A stretch of DNA of 64,000 bases from F22 sp963675625 (lineage in GTDB: Bacteria > Bacteroidota > Bacteroidia > Bacteroidales > Bacteroidaceae), in assembly GCA_963675625.1 (NCBI GenBank), contig OY776497.1:2170001-2234000 (forward strand), written 5' to 3'. A program made the position numbers and the translations under genes. Shown piece by piece: positions 1 to 7,698 of this stretch; positions within the stretch are counted from its first letter, which is position 1, and the number at the start of each line of letters is the position of its first letter. Under the pieces are notes generated by a model. The model worked only from the letters and a program-made list of their open reading frames with translations. It did not search any database and was not told the origin of the DNA.

Positions 1-346
1 CATCTTTCATTTCAACATGATACCATTTCTTGGAATGCGATAAAATGCGTACAGGCATGCCCAAAAGGCCTTGAGTGAGCATTTCGCTTGAGAATGATGC
101 CGATGCACGCATATTACTTACGGAGAGGTTGATGATACCGTAGGGGTGGGATAGACTATCAAGCGTAGAACTTTTGTGTTGTTCTTCGTTTTCAATCAAG
201 CGTTGATTATTTTGTGCAAAGGTGCAATCTAATGCTTTTTGCTTGAAGGTGGCATGGTCAGCTTGTTGGTGATGACATGCACTACATACATTTAAGCCAA
301 CAATCGTTGCCAGACTTATTGAGATTAAAAAGGTTGATGTTTTCAT
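1..346 (-). CDS. SH3-domain secreted protein, probable NlpC/P60 (C40) peptidase, 3' part outside window
   Basis: This reading frame starts at 346 and is open to the window edge, giving 115 residues. The first 23 or so form a signal peptide ending at a Cys-containing stretch (VCSAC at about 19-23), so export, possibly as a lipoprotein, is likely. From about residue 70 the sequence (GIINLSVSNMRA, then LLGMPVRILSHSKKWYHV) matches the bacterial SH3 fold that precedes the NlpC/P60 domain in Bacteroidales cell-wall hydrolases. The catalytic Cys/His domain would lie outside the window, so the peptidase assignment is inference from the N-terminal domain. A TATCTTTG promoter box sits about 55 bases upstream. 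It diverges from rnpB. Confidence 0.7.
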   Translation of the reverse strand, partial: MKTSTFLISISLATIVGLNVCSACHHQQADHATFKQKALDCTFAQNNQRLIENEEQHKSSTLDSLSHPYGIINLSVSNMRASASFSSEMLTQGLLGMPVRILSHSKKWYHVEMKD

Positions 347-398
347 AGTTTTCTACAGATTATTGCCTCATATGAGTGCACATTTAATTAACTATAAA

Positions 399-406
399 CA
401 AAGATA
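399..406 (-). promoter_or_regulatory. Promoter -7 box for the SH3/C40 gene
   Basis: On the minus strand this reads TATCTTTG, a full match to the Bacteroidota -7 consensus TAnnTTTG. Transcription would begin near 392, leaving a leader of about 45 bases. No clear -33 TTTG is seen. Confidence 0.5.
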
Positions 407-450
407 CGATTTTTGAGGGGATGTAAATTGGCTATCCTTAGTTTTTTTCT

Positions 451-458
451 TACTTTTG
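451..458 (+). promoter_or_regulatory. Promoter -7 box for rnpB
   Basis: TACTTTTG matches TAnnTTTG and lies about 10 bases before the first paired base of the RNase P RNA. A weak -33 candidate (TTGG, 428-431) is 19 bases upstream. Confidence 0.55.
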
Positions 459-468
459 TCTCCAGAAT

Positions 469-808
469 ACAGTAGGCCGGTTTATCGCTCACGAATGTGG
501 GAGGAAAGTCCGGGCAGTATAGAGCATCCTGCTTCCTAACAGAAAGTTGTCCGTGAGGGTAAAGTAGTTCAGAAGAAAATAACCGCCTCTTTGTAGGTAA
601 GGGTGAGAAGGTGAGGTAAGAGCTCACCAGGCGTGTGGCAACATACGTGCTGTGGACCTCAGGAACTGCAAGGTCAAGTATACTGACGCTTGAGGACTGC
701 TCGTCCGATTGTCAGAGGGTAGACTGCTAGAGTGCATCGGTGACGGTGCATCGAGATAAATGATAGACGCTCCAGGTGAGTACAGAACCCGGCTTACAGG
801 CCTACTGT
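469..808 (+). ncRNA. rnpB: RNase P RNA (class A)
   Basis: This is the catalytic RNA that removes 5' leaders from pre-tRNA. The ends pair perfectly to form helix P1 (ACAGTAGGCC at 469-478 with GGCCTACTGT at 799-808). The conserved core GAGGAAAGTCCGGGC follows about 30 bases after the 5' end, and the 3' side carries the conserved AACCCGGCTTACAG block near 786-799. The length of about 340 bases fits bacterial type A. The exact ends may differ by a few bases. A small reading frame on the opposite strand across this RNA is not a gene. Confidence 0.95.
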
Positions 809-849
809 TTCTTTTATAATACTACATGATAGACTACATCTTATAAAAT

Positions 850-2169
850 ATGGGCACATTCAAAAGATTTTTACAGTTTCTATCGTATGAAATATGGCGT
901 ATAAATCGAAACGAAGTTAATCGTACTCGTTTCTCTTTGTACTCTGTTTTGAAGATTTTGTATCTATGCGTACAGCGTTATAGAACAAATACTTTGGTCA
1001 GTAGGGCTTCTGCATTAACGTATAGTTCTTTGTTCTCTTTGGTGCCTATTTTAGCTATTCTTTTTGCCATAGCAAGAGGGTTTGGATTGGCTGATATGCT
1101 AGAAAAAACCTTGCAAGATAGTGTGGCTATCCCTCATGAAAATACACGAGTATTGCTTGAATTTGTACATTCCTATTTAAATCAAACAAAAAGTGGGGTG
1201 TTTTTAGGAGTGGGTATTGTCGCTTTGTTTTATTCTGTTATAAATCTAACCAATAATATTGAGGTTACTTTTAATCGAATTTGGCATGTGAGAAAGTCTC
1301 GTACTTTCTTACGGAAGGTAACTGATTATTTTTCAATGTTTCTTCTGTTGCCTATATTGATTGTTATTTCAAGTGGTATGTCTATCTATGTTGGACAAAT
1401 TGCTTCTGGTTTGGAGGAATACCAAATTCTAGCTCCTATTGTAAAAGTCTTGATTAAATTGATTCCCTTTGTGATTACATGGGGGATGTTTACTGGTCTA
1501 TATGTGTTTATGCCCAATACACATGTTCAAATGCGTCCAGCTATTATTTCAGGTATTACTATCGGTACTGCATACCAGATCTTTCAATTTATATATATCA
1601 GTTCTCAGGTCTATGTGTCGAGATATAATGCGATATATGGTAGTTTCGCTGCTTTGCCTTTATTCTTGTTATGGTTACAACTGTCATGGTCGTTAATCCT
1701 TTTCGGGGTTGAATTGACTTATGCCCAGCAAAATTTAAAGCACTATAGTTTTGATTATGATACACGTAATATTTCTAAGCGTTATCAAGACTTTGTGACT
1801 ATATTGATATTATCTACAATAGCCAAACGATTTCAAAATAATGATCGTCCTTTATCGGCGATAGAAATATCCGATAAGCATTCTATTCCTATTCGTTTAG
1901 TACAACTTGTTCTGGAGACTCTGATGGAGGTTGATATCTTGCATGAGACGATTATTGATCCTAAAACAGAGGAAATGGGGTATCAGCCATCTTTGGATTT
2001 GGAGACCCTTACTGTTTCATTTGTTATTAATCGTATTAATGCGCATGGGTCTGAAGATTTTAAAATAGATTTGGATGGTCAGTATAAAGGAAAGTGGGAT
2101 ATTATACTTCGTATGGAGCAAGTACAAACAGAAAAATTTGGAACGACCCGAATTGTGGATATTGTGTAG
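850..2169 (+). CDS. YihY/BrkB-family inner-membrane protein
   Basis: A 439-residue integral membrane protein of the YihY (UPF0761, once called BrkB or 'RNase BN') family, whose transport role is not settled. Six hydrophobic segments are visible at about 60-78, 116-134, 161-181, 203-220, 230-250 and 262-290. The family motif RASALTYSSLFSLVP lies at 52-66. The roughly 130 residues after the last segment are hydrophilic, contain a helix-turn-helix-like stretch (about 335-370), and are typical of the longer Bacteroidales members. It starts 41 bases after rnpB and shares its direction, so read-through from the rnpB promoter is possible; no separate promoter is clear. A strong hairpin terminator follows the gene at 2312. 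Confidence 0.9.
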   Translation: MGTFKRFLQFLSYEIWRINRNEVNRTRFSLYSVLKILYLCVQRYRTNTLVSRASALTYSSLFSLVPILAILFAIARGFGLADMLEKTLQDSVAIPHENTRVLLEFVHSYLNQTKSGVFLGVGIVALFYSVINLTNNIEVTFNRIWHVRKSRTFLRKVTDYFSMFLLLPILIVISSGMSIYVGQIASGLEEYQILAPIVKVLIKLIPFVITWGMFTGLYVFMPNTHVQMRPAIISGITIGTAYQIFQFIYISSQVYVSRYNAIYGSFAALPLFLLWLQLSWSLILFGVELTYAQQNLKHYSFDYDTRNISKRYQDFVTILILSTIAKRFQNNDRPLSAIEISDKHSIPIRLVQLVLETLMEVDILHETIIDPKTEEMGYQPSLDLETLTVSFVINRINAHGSEDFKIDLDGQYKGKWDIILRMEQVQTEKFGTTRIVDIV

Positions 2170-2200
2170 ATTTTGCTTAAAATGGGACGTTATTTGTTCC

Positions 2201-2270
2201 CCAAAACGCAAGCGCTTGCGATTTGTTATACATCGGGATGATTGGCGATACGCAAGCGCTTGCGTTTTGG
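2201..2270. repeat. Nested palindromic element (20-base inverted repeat, each arm holding a 14-base palindrome)
   Basis: The left arm CCAAAACGCAAGCGCTTGCG (2201-2220) and the right arm CGCAAGCGCTTGCGTTTTGG (2251-2270) are exact reverse complements separated by 30 bases. Within each arm CGCAAGCGCTTGCG is itself a perfect palindrome. The element lies between two converging genes, 40 bases before a terminator hairpin, so it is not placed to act as a promoter operator. Its function is unknown; a REP-like intergenic element or a protein-binding site are possibilities. Confidence 0.85.
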
Positions 2271-2311
2271 TACATAAGCGCTTTACAAAAATAGGGGTAT
2301 CTGAAGAGAAG

Positions 2312-2362
2312 AAAACTGGTTCCTTATAGCTAAAAATAAGCTATAAGGAACCAGTTTTTTTA
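2312..2362. terminator. Bidirectional terminator between yihY-like gene and ctp
   Basis: A perfect 20-base-pair stem (2312-2331 with 2339-2358), a 7-base loop and a T run on the plus side, with A's on the other side giving a T run for the opposite strand. It lies between convergent genes. Confidence 0.9.
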
Positions 2363-2436
2363 CAGACTAATATATGCACAGTGGGGCGTTTCTACTTCTA
2401 TGTTGACGTTCCCCTACAATGTGGTGTATAGTAGAA

Positions 2437-4077
2437 TTATTTACTTTGTGCCGAGTTTGTTTGTGGGTTCGCTTTTCCTTCCTCTAAAACCTTTATTGCT
2501 CTTTTGACAGTATTGTCTGTCTGATTTATGAATGTTATATACGATTGTCGTCCCAGTACATTATATATAATGCCACCGTATATATTCATTCGAAGCAAAG
2601 AATATGATTTGTTTATGAGTCTAGTTCGTGCTTTGATCCCCTTCTTTGTAGCAAATGGAATGAATTTATTGACCAAGTCTTGAGTGTTTAAATACTCAAT
2701 CATACTTTTTAAATCCTTGTATTTCTCTAAAGTTATTCTGTGTTTATCACTATAGTCAAAAGTGTATTGTGTGATTAATCCACGTACGAGTACATCAGTT
2801 AAGTATGAGCTTGTGCCTGTAGTGTCACGAGGAACAAAAATGTCGGGCATGATTCCTCCTCCACCATATACTTTACGAGCTAAGTGACTTGTAGTGTATA
2901 CTTTAGACGAGTCTAAATGGATACTATCTTTGTGGTATAACTCTCCATGTTCAAAACGATTAAACCAGTCATATTTGTATTCTTTGTCTCGCCCGTTTGT
3001 GTAAGGGCGTTGAATACAACGTCCTGATGGAGTATAATAACGAGCTACTGTAAGGCGTACGGTACTGTTGTCGCTAAAGCTTATCGGTTGTTGTACTAGT
3101 CCTTTACCAAAAGAACGACGTCCAATAATAACACCACGGTCGTTGTCTTGAATAGCTCCACTGAAAATTTCACTTGCTGAAGCTGATTGCTCGTCAATTA
3201 ATACAACGATTGGTGTTTGTTTGCTGCTACCTGTCCCGTCTGCAAATTCTTCCATACGTGGATAAGCACGACCTTGGCTATAAACAATTAAATCACCTCT
3301 CTCTAAAAATTCATTGACCATTTGGATAGCACTACTCATATAACCTCCTCCGTTACTACGAAGGTCTATGATTAATCCTTTGCAGCCATCGTGATTCAAT
3401 TGGGCTATAGCACTAATCATTTCCATTGGTGTAGTACGCGCGAAACGATCTATTTGAATATAGCCTATTCCTGGACGAATCATATATGCTGTTTCTATGC
3501 TGTTTTGAGAAATGCGATCACGAGTGACTGTAAAGTGTAGAATTTCATCTGCTCCAGTACGTTTGATGTCTAATTTTACTTTGCTATCTTTTGGCCCTTT
3601 TAGTTTTTTCATGACTAAGTGATTAGTCACTTTTTTACCCACAAATGTTGTGTCATCAACACCTACAATGCGGTCGCCAGCTCTAAGTCCAACCTTTTCT
3701 GATGGTCCACCCTTGACTACGTCATTAATATGTACAGTGTCTTTGTGGATAGAAAACATCACTCCGATCCCAAAGAAACTTCCTTCTAATTGATCGGTAG
3801 CTTCTTGATTATCTTCTGCAGGAATATAGCTGCTATGAGGATCTAGTTCGGACAGAATGGCTGGCATAGCCTCTTCAATAATCTCGTGCATATTGACCGT
3901 GTCAACATATTGACGTTTAACCAATGACAACAATAGGTCGATTTTGTTGTTTTGTGCTACTTTTACTACACGCGGACCTTGGTAATAATCTGCTACTCGT
4001 ACTGATACAGCACCGATAAGAATTAGTGCAACAACCCATAGAGTGCGTAGTAGTATAGAAGTATTTTTTTTACTCAT
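2437..4077 (-). CDS. S41-family C-terminal processing peptidase (tail-specific protease)
   Basis: A 546-residue periplasmic serine protease that cleaves near the C-terminus of substrate proteins. An N-terminal hydrophobic segment (about 9-27) is a signal anchor. A PDZ domain spans about 98-175 and contains GIGV and the LRAGDRIVGVD loop. The S41 core follows, with the RSNGGG turn near 240-245, the SASASE motif whose Ser near 300 is the expected nucleophile, and the Lys of FGKG near 325. Exactly 25 residues separate Ser and Lys, as in E. coli Prc. The C-terminal 200 residues are a less conserved extension common in Bacteroidales. It is the last gene of the minus-strand series and begins 12 bases after the dCMP deaminase gene. 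Confidence 0.93.
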   Translation of the reverse strand: MSKKNTSILLRTLWVVALILIGAVSVRVADYYQGPRVVKVAQNNKIDLLLSLVKRQYVDTVNMHEIIEEAMPAILSELDPHSSYIPAEDNQEATDQLEGSFFGIGVMFSIHKDTVHINDVVKGGPSEKVGLRAGDRIVGVDDTTFVGKKVTNHLVMKKLKGPKDSKVKLDIKRTGADEILHFTVTRDRISQNSIETAYMIRPGIGYIQIDRFARTTPMEMISAIAQLNHDGCKGLIIDLRSNGGGYMSSAIQMVNEFLERGDLIVYSQGRAYPRMEEFADGTGSSKQTPIVVLIDEQSASASEIFSGAIQDNDRGVIIGRRSFGKGLVQQPISFSDNSTVRLTVARYYTPSGRCIQRPYTNGRDKEYKYDWFNRFEHGELYHKDSIHLDSSKVYTTSHLARKVYGGGGIMPDIFVPRDTTGTSSYLTDVLVRGLITQYTFDYSDKHRITLEKYKDLKSMIEYLNTQDLVNKFIPFATKKGIKARTRLINKSYSLLRMNIYGGIIYNVLGRQSYITFINQTDNTVKRAIKVLEEGKANPQTNSAQSK

Positions 4078-4089
4078 ACCTAATATCTT

Positions 4090-4536
4090 TTATTTGCTTA
4101 ATTTTTTTATGTCTATGAATTTAACTTCGATATGGGCCCGCTTTAATAAATCCAGACCATCAGCGAGACGATACGCTTCACCATATACAACGCGTGTAAT
4201 ACCAGCTTGAATAATTAGCTTGGCACATTCGATACAAGGAGATGCTGTTACATACATGGTTGCCCCTTCACTGCTATTGTGACTACAAGCCACTTTTGTG
4301 ATGGCATTGGCTTCTGCGTGAAGCACATAAGGCTTAGTTTGATTGGTATCATCTTCACAGACATTCTCAAAACCAGATGGTGTTCCATTGTACCCATCTG
4401 AAATGATGCGCTTGCCTTTCACGATAAGTGCTCCAACTTGACGGCGAGTACAATAGGAATTTTCTGCCCATATCCTAGCCATGCGGATATATCGTTCGTC
4501 TAATAACTCTTGTTTGGTCAATTTGTTTTCATTCAT
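4090..4536 (-). CDS. dCMP deaminase family protein
   Basis: A 148-residue zinc enzyme predicted to deaminate dCMP to dUMP, feeding dTMP synthesis. The zinc and proton-relay motif HAE is at 73-75 and the second motif PCIEC at 100-104, with both Cys ligands present. The N-terminal RMARIWAENSYCTRRQVGALI is typical of the ComEB/dCMP deaminase branch, as opposed to cytidine or tRNA adenosine deaminases. It lies 12 bases after the M3 peptidase gene and 12 before ctp on the same strand, so co-transcription is likely. Confidence 0.92.
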   Translation of the reverse strand: MNENKLTKQELLDERYIRMARIWAENSYCTRRQVGALIVKGKRIISDGYNGTPSGFENVCEDDTNQTKPYVLHAEANAITKVACSHNSSEGATMYVTASPCIECAKLIIQAGITRVVYGEAYRLADGLDLLKRAHIEVKFIDIKKLSK

Positions 4537-4548
4537 AATTAGATTATT

Positions 4549-6591
4549 TTAAAGTATATCATTACGTTTTAATAATGCTTTGATGCTAGGTGCTTGTCCA
4601 CGGAAACGTAAGTACAGAGTCATGGGATCTTCTGTATCTCCACGAGATAATATTTCTCTTCGGAAATCGCTCGCTACCTGTTTATTAAGTATGCCTTCTT
4701 CTTTAAAACGAGTAAAAGCATCAGCATCTAGTACTTCGGCCCACTTGTAGCTGTAATACCCTGCACTGTACCCTCCTGCAAAGATATGACTAAATTGAGT
4801 ACTCATACATGCATCGTTTTGATTGGGAAATAGTGCAACTTCTTCTAGTGCCATATGATCATATTCAATCACATCGCCTTGGAACGGAGTCGTACGACAA
4901 TACCATGCCATATCCAGTAAGCCAAAACTGACTTGGCGTAAACAAGCGTATCCAGCGTTAAAATTGGCCGCCTCTTTAATCCGTTTAATGTATTCAGATG
5001 GGATAGGGGCATCTGTCTCGTAATGATGAGCAAAAGTGTCTAAGAATGCTTGCTCTGTCATAAAATTTTCCATGATTTGAGATGGAAGCTCAACGAAATC
5101 CCAACGTACGTTTGTGCCACTGAGACTTCCATATCTTGATCGGGCAAACATGCCATGTAAACTATGCCCAAATTCATGAAGAAAAGTTTCGACTTCTTGG
5201 TATGTCAGTAAGGCTGGTTGACTCTCGGTGGGTTTGGTGAAATTCATAACAATCATCACATGTGGACGATGATCAGTTATTTGACCTTCTTTCTGGGTCA
5301 TATATTGTTCTTTGAAATTGGTCATCCACGCACCTGCTCGTTTACCTTCTCTTGGGTGGAAGTCGGTGTATAATACAGATAAGAAACTTCCATCTTCATC
5401 ATACACCTCATATGCTTTGACATCTTGATGAAAAGTCTCAATCTCCAAGTTCTCTTTAAATGTTATGCCATACAGTTTCTCAGCAAGGCCGAAGACTCCA
5501 TCTTTTACTTTTTCGAGACTAAAGTATGGTCGTAGTAATTCATCGTTGATTGCGTAACGACTTTCTTTGAGTTTCTCAGAAAAGAATGCATAATCCCAAG
5601 GCATTAAAACAAAATCATTGCCTTCTGTCTTTTGAGCAAATGCTTGTAATTCTTCAATTTCTTTTTTAGCTTTTGGTGTATAGGCTACAATTAATTCAGC
5701 AAGTAGTTCTTGCACTTTTTCTTGTGATTGAGCCATCCTATTCTCTAATACATAATCTGCATGACTTTTGTATCCCAATAGTTGTGCTTTTTCTAGACGC
5801 TTATTGACAATAGCTTGAACTAATTGTATATTGCTAGTCTCTCCACTTGTTGCTTTTGAACGATATGCTGTATGCATTTCTTCACGAAGCTTTCTATCTG
5901 GTACATATTGCATAAAAGGGAGATAGCTTGGAGCTTGCATGGTGAATAACCAACCTTCTTTATTTTCCTTTTTTGCAAGTGAAGCCGCTTCTTCTAATAC
6001 ATGATCAGGTACACCTTCCAGTTTTTTTGCATCTGTAACTTGTAAACGATATGTGTTGACTTCTTTGAGTAAGTTATCACTGTATTTTAAGGTCAGTACA
6101 GAAAGTTCCGTAGAAAGTTCTCTGTAGCGTTCTTTTGCTTCTCCTGTTAGGTTAGCTCCATTTCTGGTGAATGATAACATGGTTTTTTCAAGAAGACGAG
6201 AATCCTCTAAATCTAATTTTAAGATGTCACGCATATTGTATACTTTCTTAACACGTTCAAACAACTGAGTGTTGAGAAGAATATTGTTGGCATGTTCACT
6301 TAATATTGGAGCCACTTTTTGTGCCAATGCCTGCATATTATCATTGCTTTCTGTGCTCAGCAAATTAAAAAACACACTTGTAACGCTTTCAAGTAAATGT
6401 CCACTATGTTCCAAAGCTACAACAGTGTTGTCAAAGGTAGGGGCATTTGTGTTTTTGACAATAGCTTCTATTTCTAAATCTTCATCATGAATACCTTGCA
6501 TTATTGCAGGCTCATAATGTTCAAATTTAATCTGAGCAAAAGGAATCGTTTGCTTGTGAGTGTTATATGAAGATAGTAATGGGTTATTCAT
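4549..6591 (-). CDS. M3-family zinc metallopeptidase (peptidyl-dipeptidase Dcp / oligopeptidase A type)
   Basis: A 680-residue thimet-like oligopeptidase, expected to degrade short peptides inside the cell. The zinc motif HEFGH is at 472-476, and the third ligand Glu should lie about 25 residues later in the WDFVELPSQIMENF stretch, which is present. There is no signal peptide, so it is cytoplasmic as encoded. The length matches Dcp/OpdA (about 680). Whether it is a dipeptidyl-carboxypeptidase (Dcp) or an endopeptidase cannot be told from sequence by eye. It is followed 12 bases later by dCMP deaminase. Confidence 0.93.
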   Translation of the reverse strand: MNNPLLSSYNTHKQTIPFAQIKFEHYEPAIMQGIHDEDLEIEAIVKNTNAPTFDNTVVALEHSGHLLESVTSVFFNLLSTESNDNMQALAQKVAPILSEHANNILLNTQLFERVKKVYNMRDILKLDLEDSRLLEKTMLSFTRNGANLTGEAKERYRELSTELSVLTLKYSDNLLKEVNTYRLQVTDAKKLEGVPDHVLEEAASLAKKENKEGWLFTMQAPSYLPFMQYVPDRKLREEMHTAYRSKATSGETSNIQLVQAIVNKRLEKAQLLGYKSHADYVLENRMAQSQEKVQELLAELIVAYTPKAKKEIEELQAFAQKTEGNDFVLMPWDYAFFSEKLKESRYAINDELLRPYFSLEKVKDGVFGLAEKLYGITFKENLEIETFHQDVKAYEVYDEDGSFLSVLYTDFHPREGKRAGAWMTNFKEQYMTQKEGQITDHRPHVMIVMNFTKPTESQPALLTYQEVETFLHEFGHSLHGMFARSRYGSLSGTNVRWDFVELPSQIMENFMTEQAFLDTFAHHYETDAPIPSEYIKRIKEAANFNAGYACLRQVSFGLLDMAWYCRTTPFQGDVIEYDHMALEEVALFPNQNDACMSTQFSHIFAGGYSAGYYSYKWAEVLDADAFTRFKEEGILNKQVASDFRREILSRGDTEDPMTLYLRFRGQAPSIKALLKRNDIL

Positions 6592-6627
6592 TTGTTATTT
6601 ATATAAGGTAAAAGATAAATTTAAAAC

Positions 6628-7698
6628 TTATCCATAATATTGCATGGTAACACAATGTAGTGAACCATGTTGTTTAATCAAAGCTCGACAATCTATGCCT
6701 ATTATCTCTCTGTAAGGAAAAGCCTCTTTTAAAATTTGAAGAGCCTTTTTGTCCTTTTTTTCTTGATTGTATATAGGAACCAAAACCGCATTATTGATGA
6801 TTAAGAAGTTGGCATATGTTGCAGGAAGACGTTCTCCTTCAAAATAAATGGGGTCTGGAAGTGGGAGAGGAAATAATAAATAGGGTTCATCATCCTTTGT
6901 GCGGAATGCGCACAGTTCTTCTTCCATCTTTTTAAGGTCTTCATAATGTTCATCATTTATATCATCGCAACTTACGTATGCAATACTTTTTGGTGAACAA
7001 AATCTAGCCAATGTATCTACATGCCCATCAGTGTCATCACCGACAAGATGTCCTGAATATAGCCATAATATGCGATTTTGATGAAGAGATTTTTTTAAGC
7101 GTGCTTCTATTTCATCTTGTGTGTAATAGTTATTGCGGTTAGGGGAGTTGACCATACATTCCCAAGTAGTCATTAAGGTACCATATCCGTCTGTTTCTAT
7201 GCTACCTCCTTCTAGAACAAAATCATTTTGATTAACGTAACGACCATTAAGAAAACCTTGTTCAACAAGAGCATTTGTAATTTGATTATCTTTGTCTGCA
7301 GCAAATTTTAGTCCCCAACCGTTGAAACAAAAATCATGTTTTTCCCAGCCACTAGGGGTAAATACAGATATTGCACCATGATCTCTCGCCCAAGTATCGT
7401 TGCTGCTACATCGAGTAATACGTACATGTTTCATTGCACATCCTGCATGACTAAGCTTAATCCATACTTCATCTGGGTTATCTGCAACGATAAGTACTTC
7501 TTCGTAAGATGTTATTGCTTTGGCTATTTGGATAAAACAATCTTCTGCTTCTTTTAGAATAGGAGCCCAATCCGTTTTAGAGTGTGGCCAAGTTAGTTGT
7601 ACTTTGGTTTGCTCTTCCCATTCTGCTGGCATATAGGTTTCTGTGTGGCTTTCAGGTGGGTTTTGTCCATAATTATCATATAATTTCTTTACTGTCAT
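6628..7698 (-). CDS. Agmatine deiminase family protein (Porphyromonas-type peptidylarginine deiminase fold)
   Basis: A 356-residue guanidino-group-modifying enzyme. Known relatives turn agmatine into N-carbamoylputrescine and ammonia. The fold's catalytic residues are visible: the GG(S)IE block near 165-170, GHVDTLARF near 223-231, and the C-terminal HGSLHCVTMQ with the nucleophilic Cys at about 349. There is no signal peptide, which favours an intracellular agmatine deiminase over the secreted peptidylarginine deiminase of P. gingivalis. No N-carbamoylputrescine amidohydrolase gene is adjacent, so the pathway partner lies elsewhere. The start codon overlaps the stop of the DUF4954 gene by 4 bases. 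Confidence 0.88.
   Translation of the reverse strand: MTVKKLYDNYGQNPPESHTETYMPAEWEEQTKVQLTWPHSKTDWAPILKEAEDCFIQIAKAITSYEEVLIVADNPDEVWIKLSHAGCAMKHVRITRCSSNDTWARDHGAISVFTPSGWEKHDFCFNGWGLKFAADKDNQITNALVEQGFLNGRYVNQNDFVLEGGSIETDGYGTLMTTWECMVNSPNRNNYYTQDEIEARLKKSLHQNRILWLYSGHLVGDDTDGHVDTLARFCSPKSIAYVSCDDINDEHYEDLKKMEEELCAFRTKDDEPYLLFPLPLPDPIYFEGERLPATYANFLIINNAVLVPIYNQEKKDKKALQILKEAFPYREIIGIDCRALIKQHGSLHCVTMQYYG

Noticed and set aside
388..627. 79-codon minus-strand frame
   Set aside because: It overlaps RNase P RNA and the promoter region; no protein features.
2075..2329. 84-codon plus-strand frame after the YihY gene
   Set aside because: It runs through the nested palindrome and overlaps the 3' end of the YihY gene; Cys/Lys/Arg-rich random composition.
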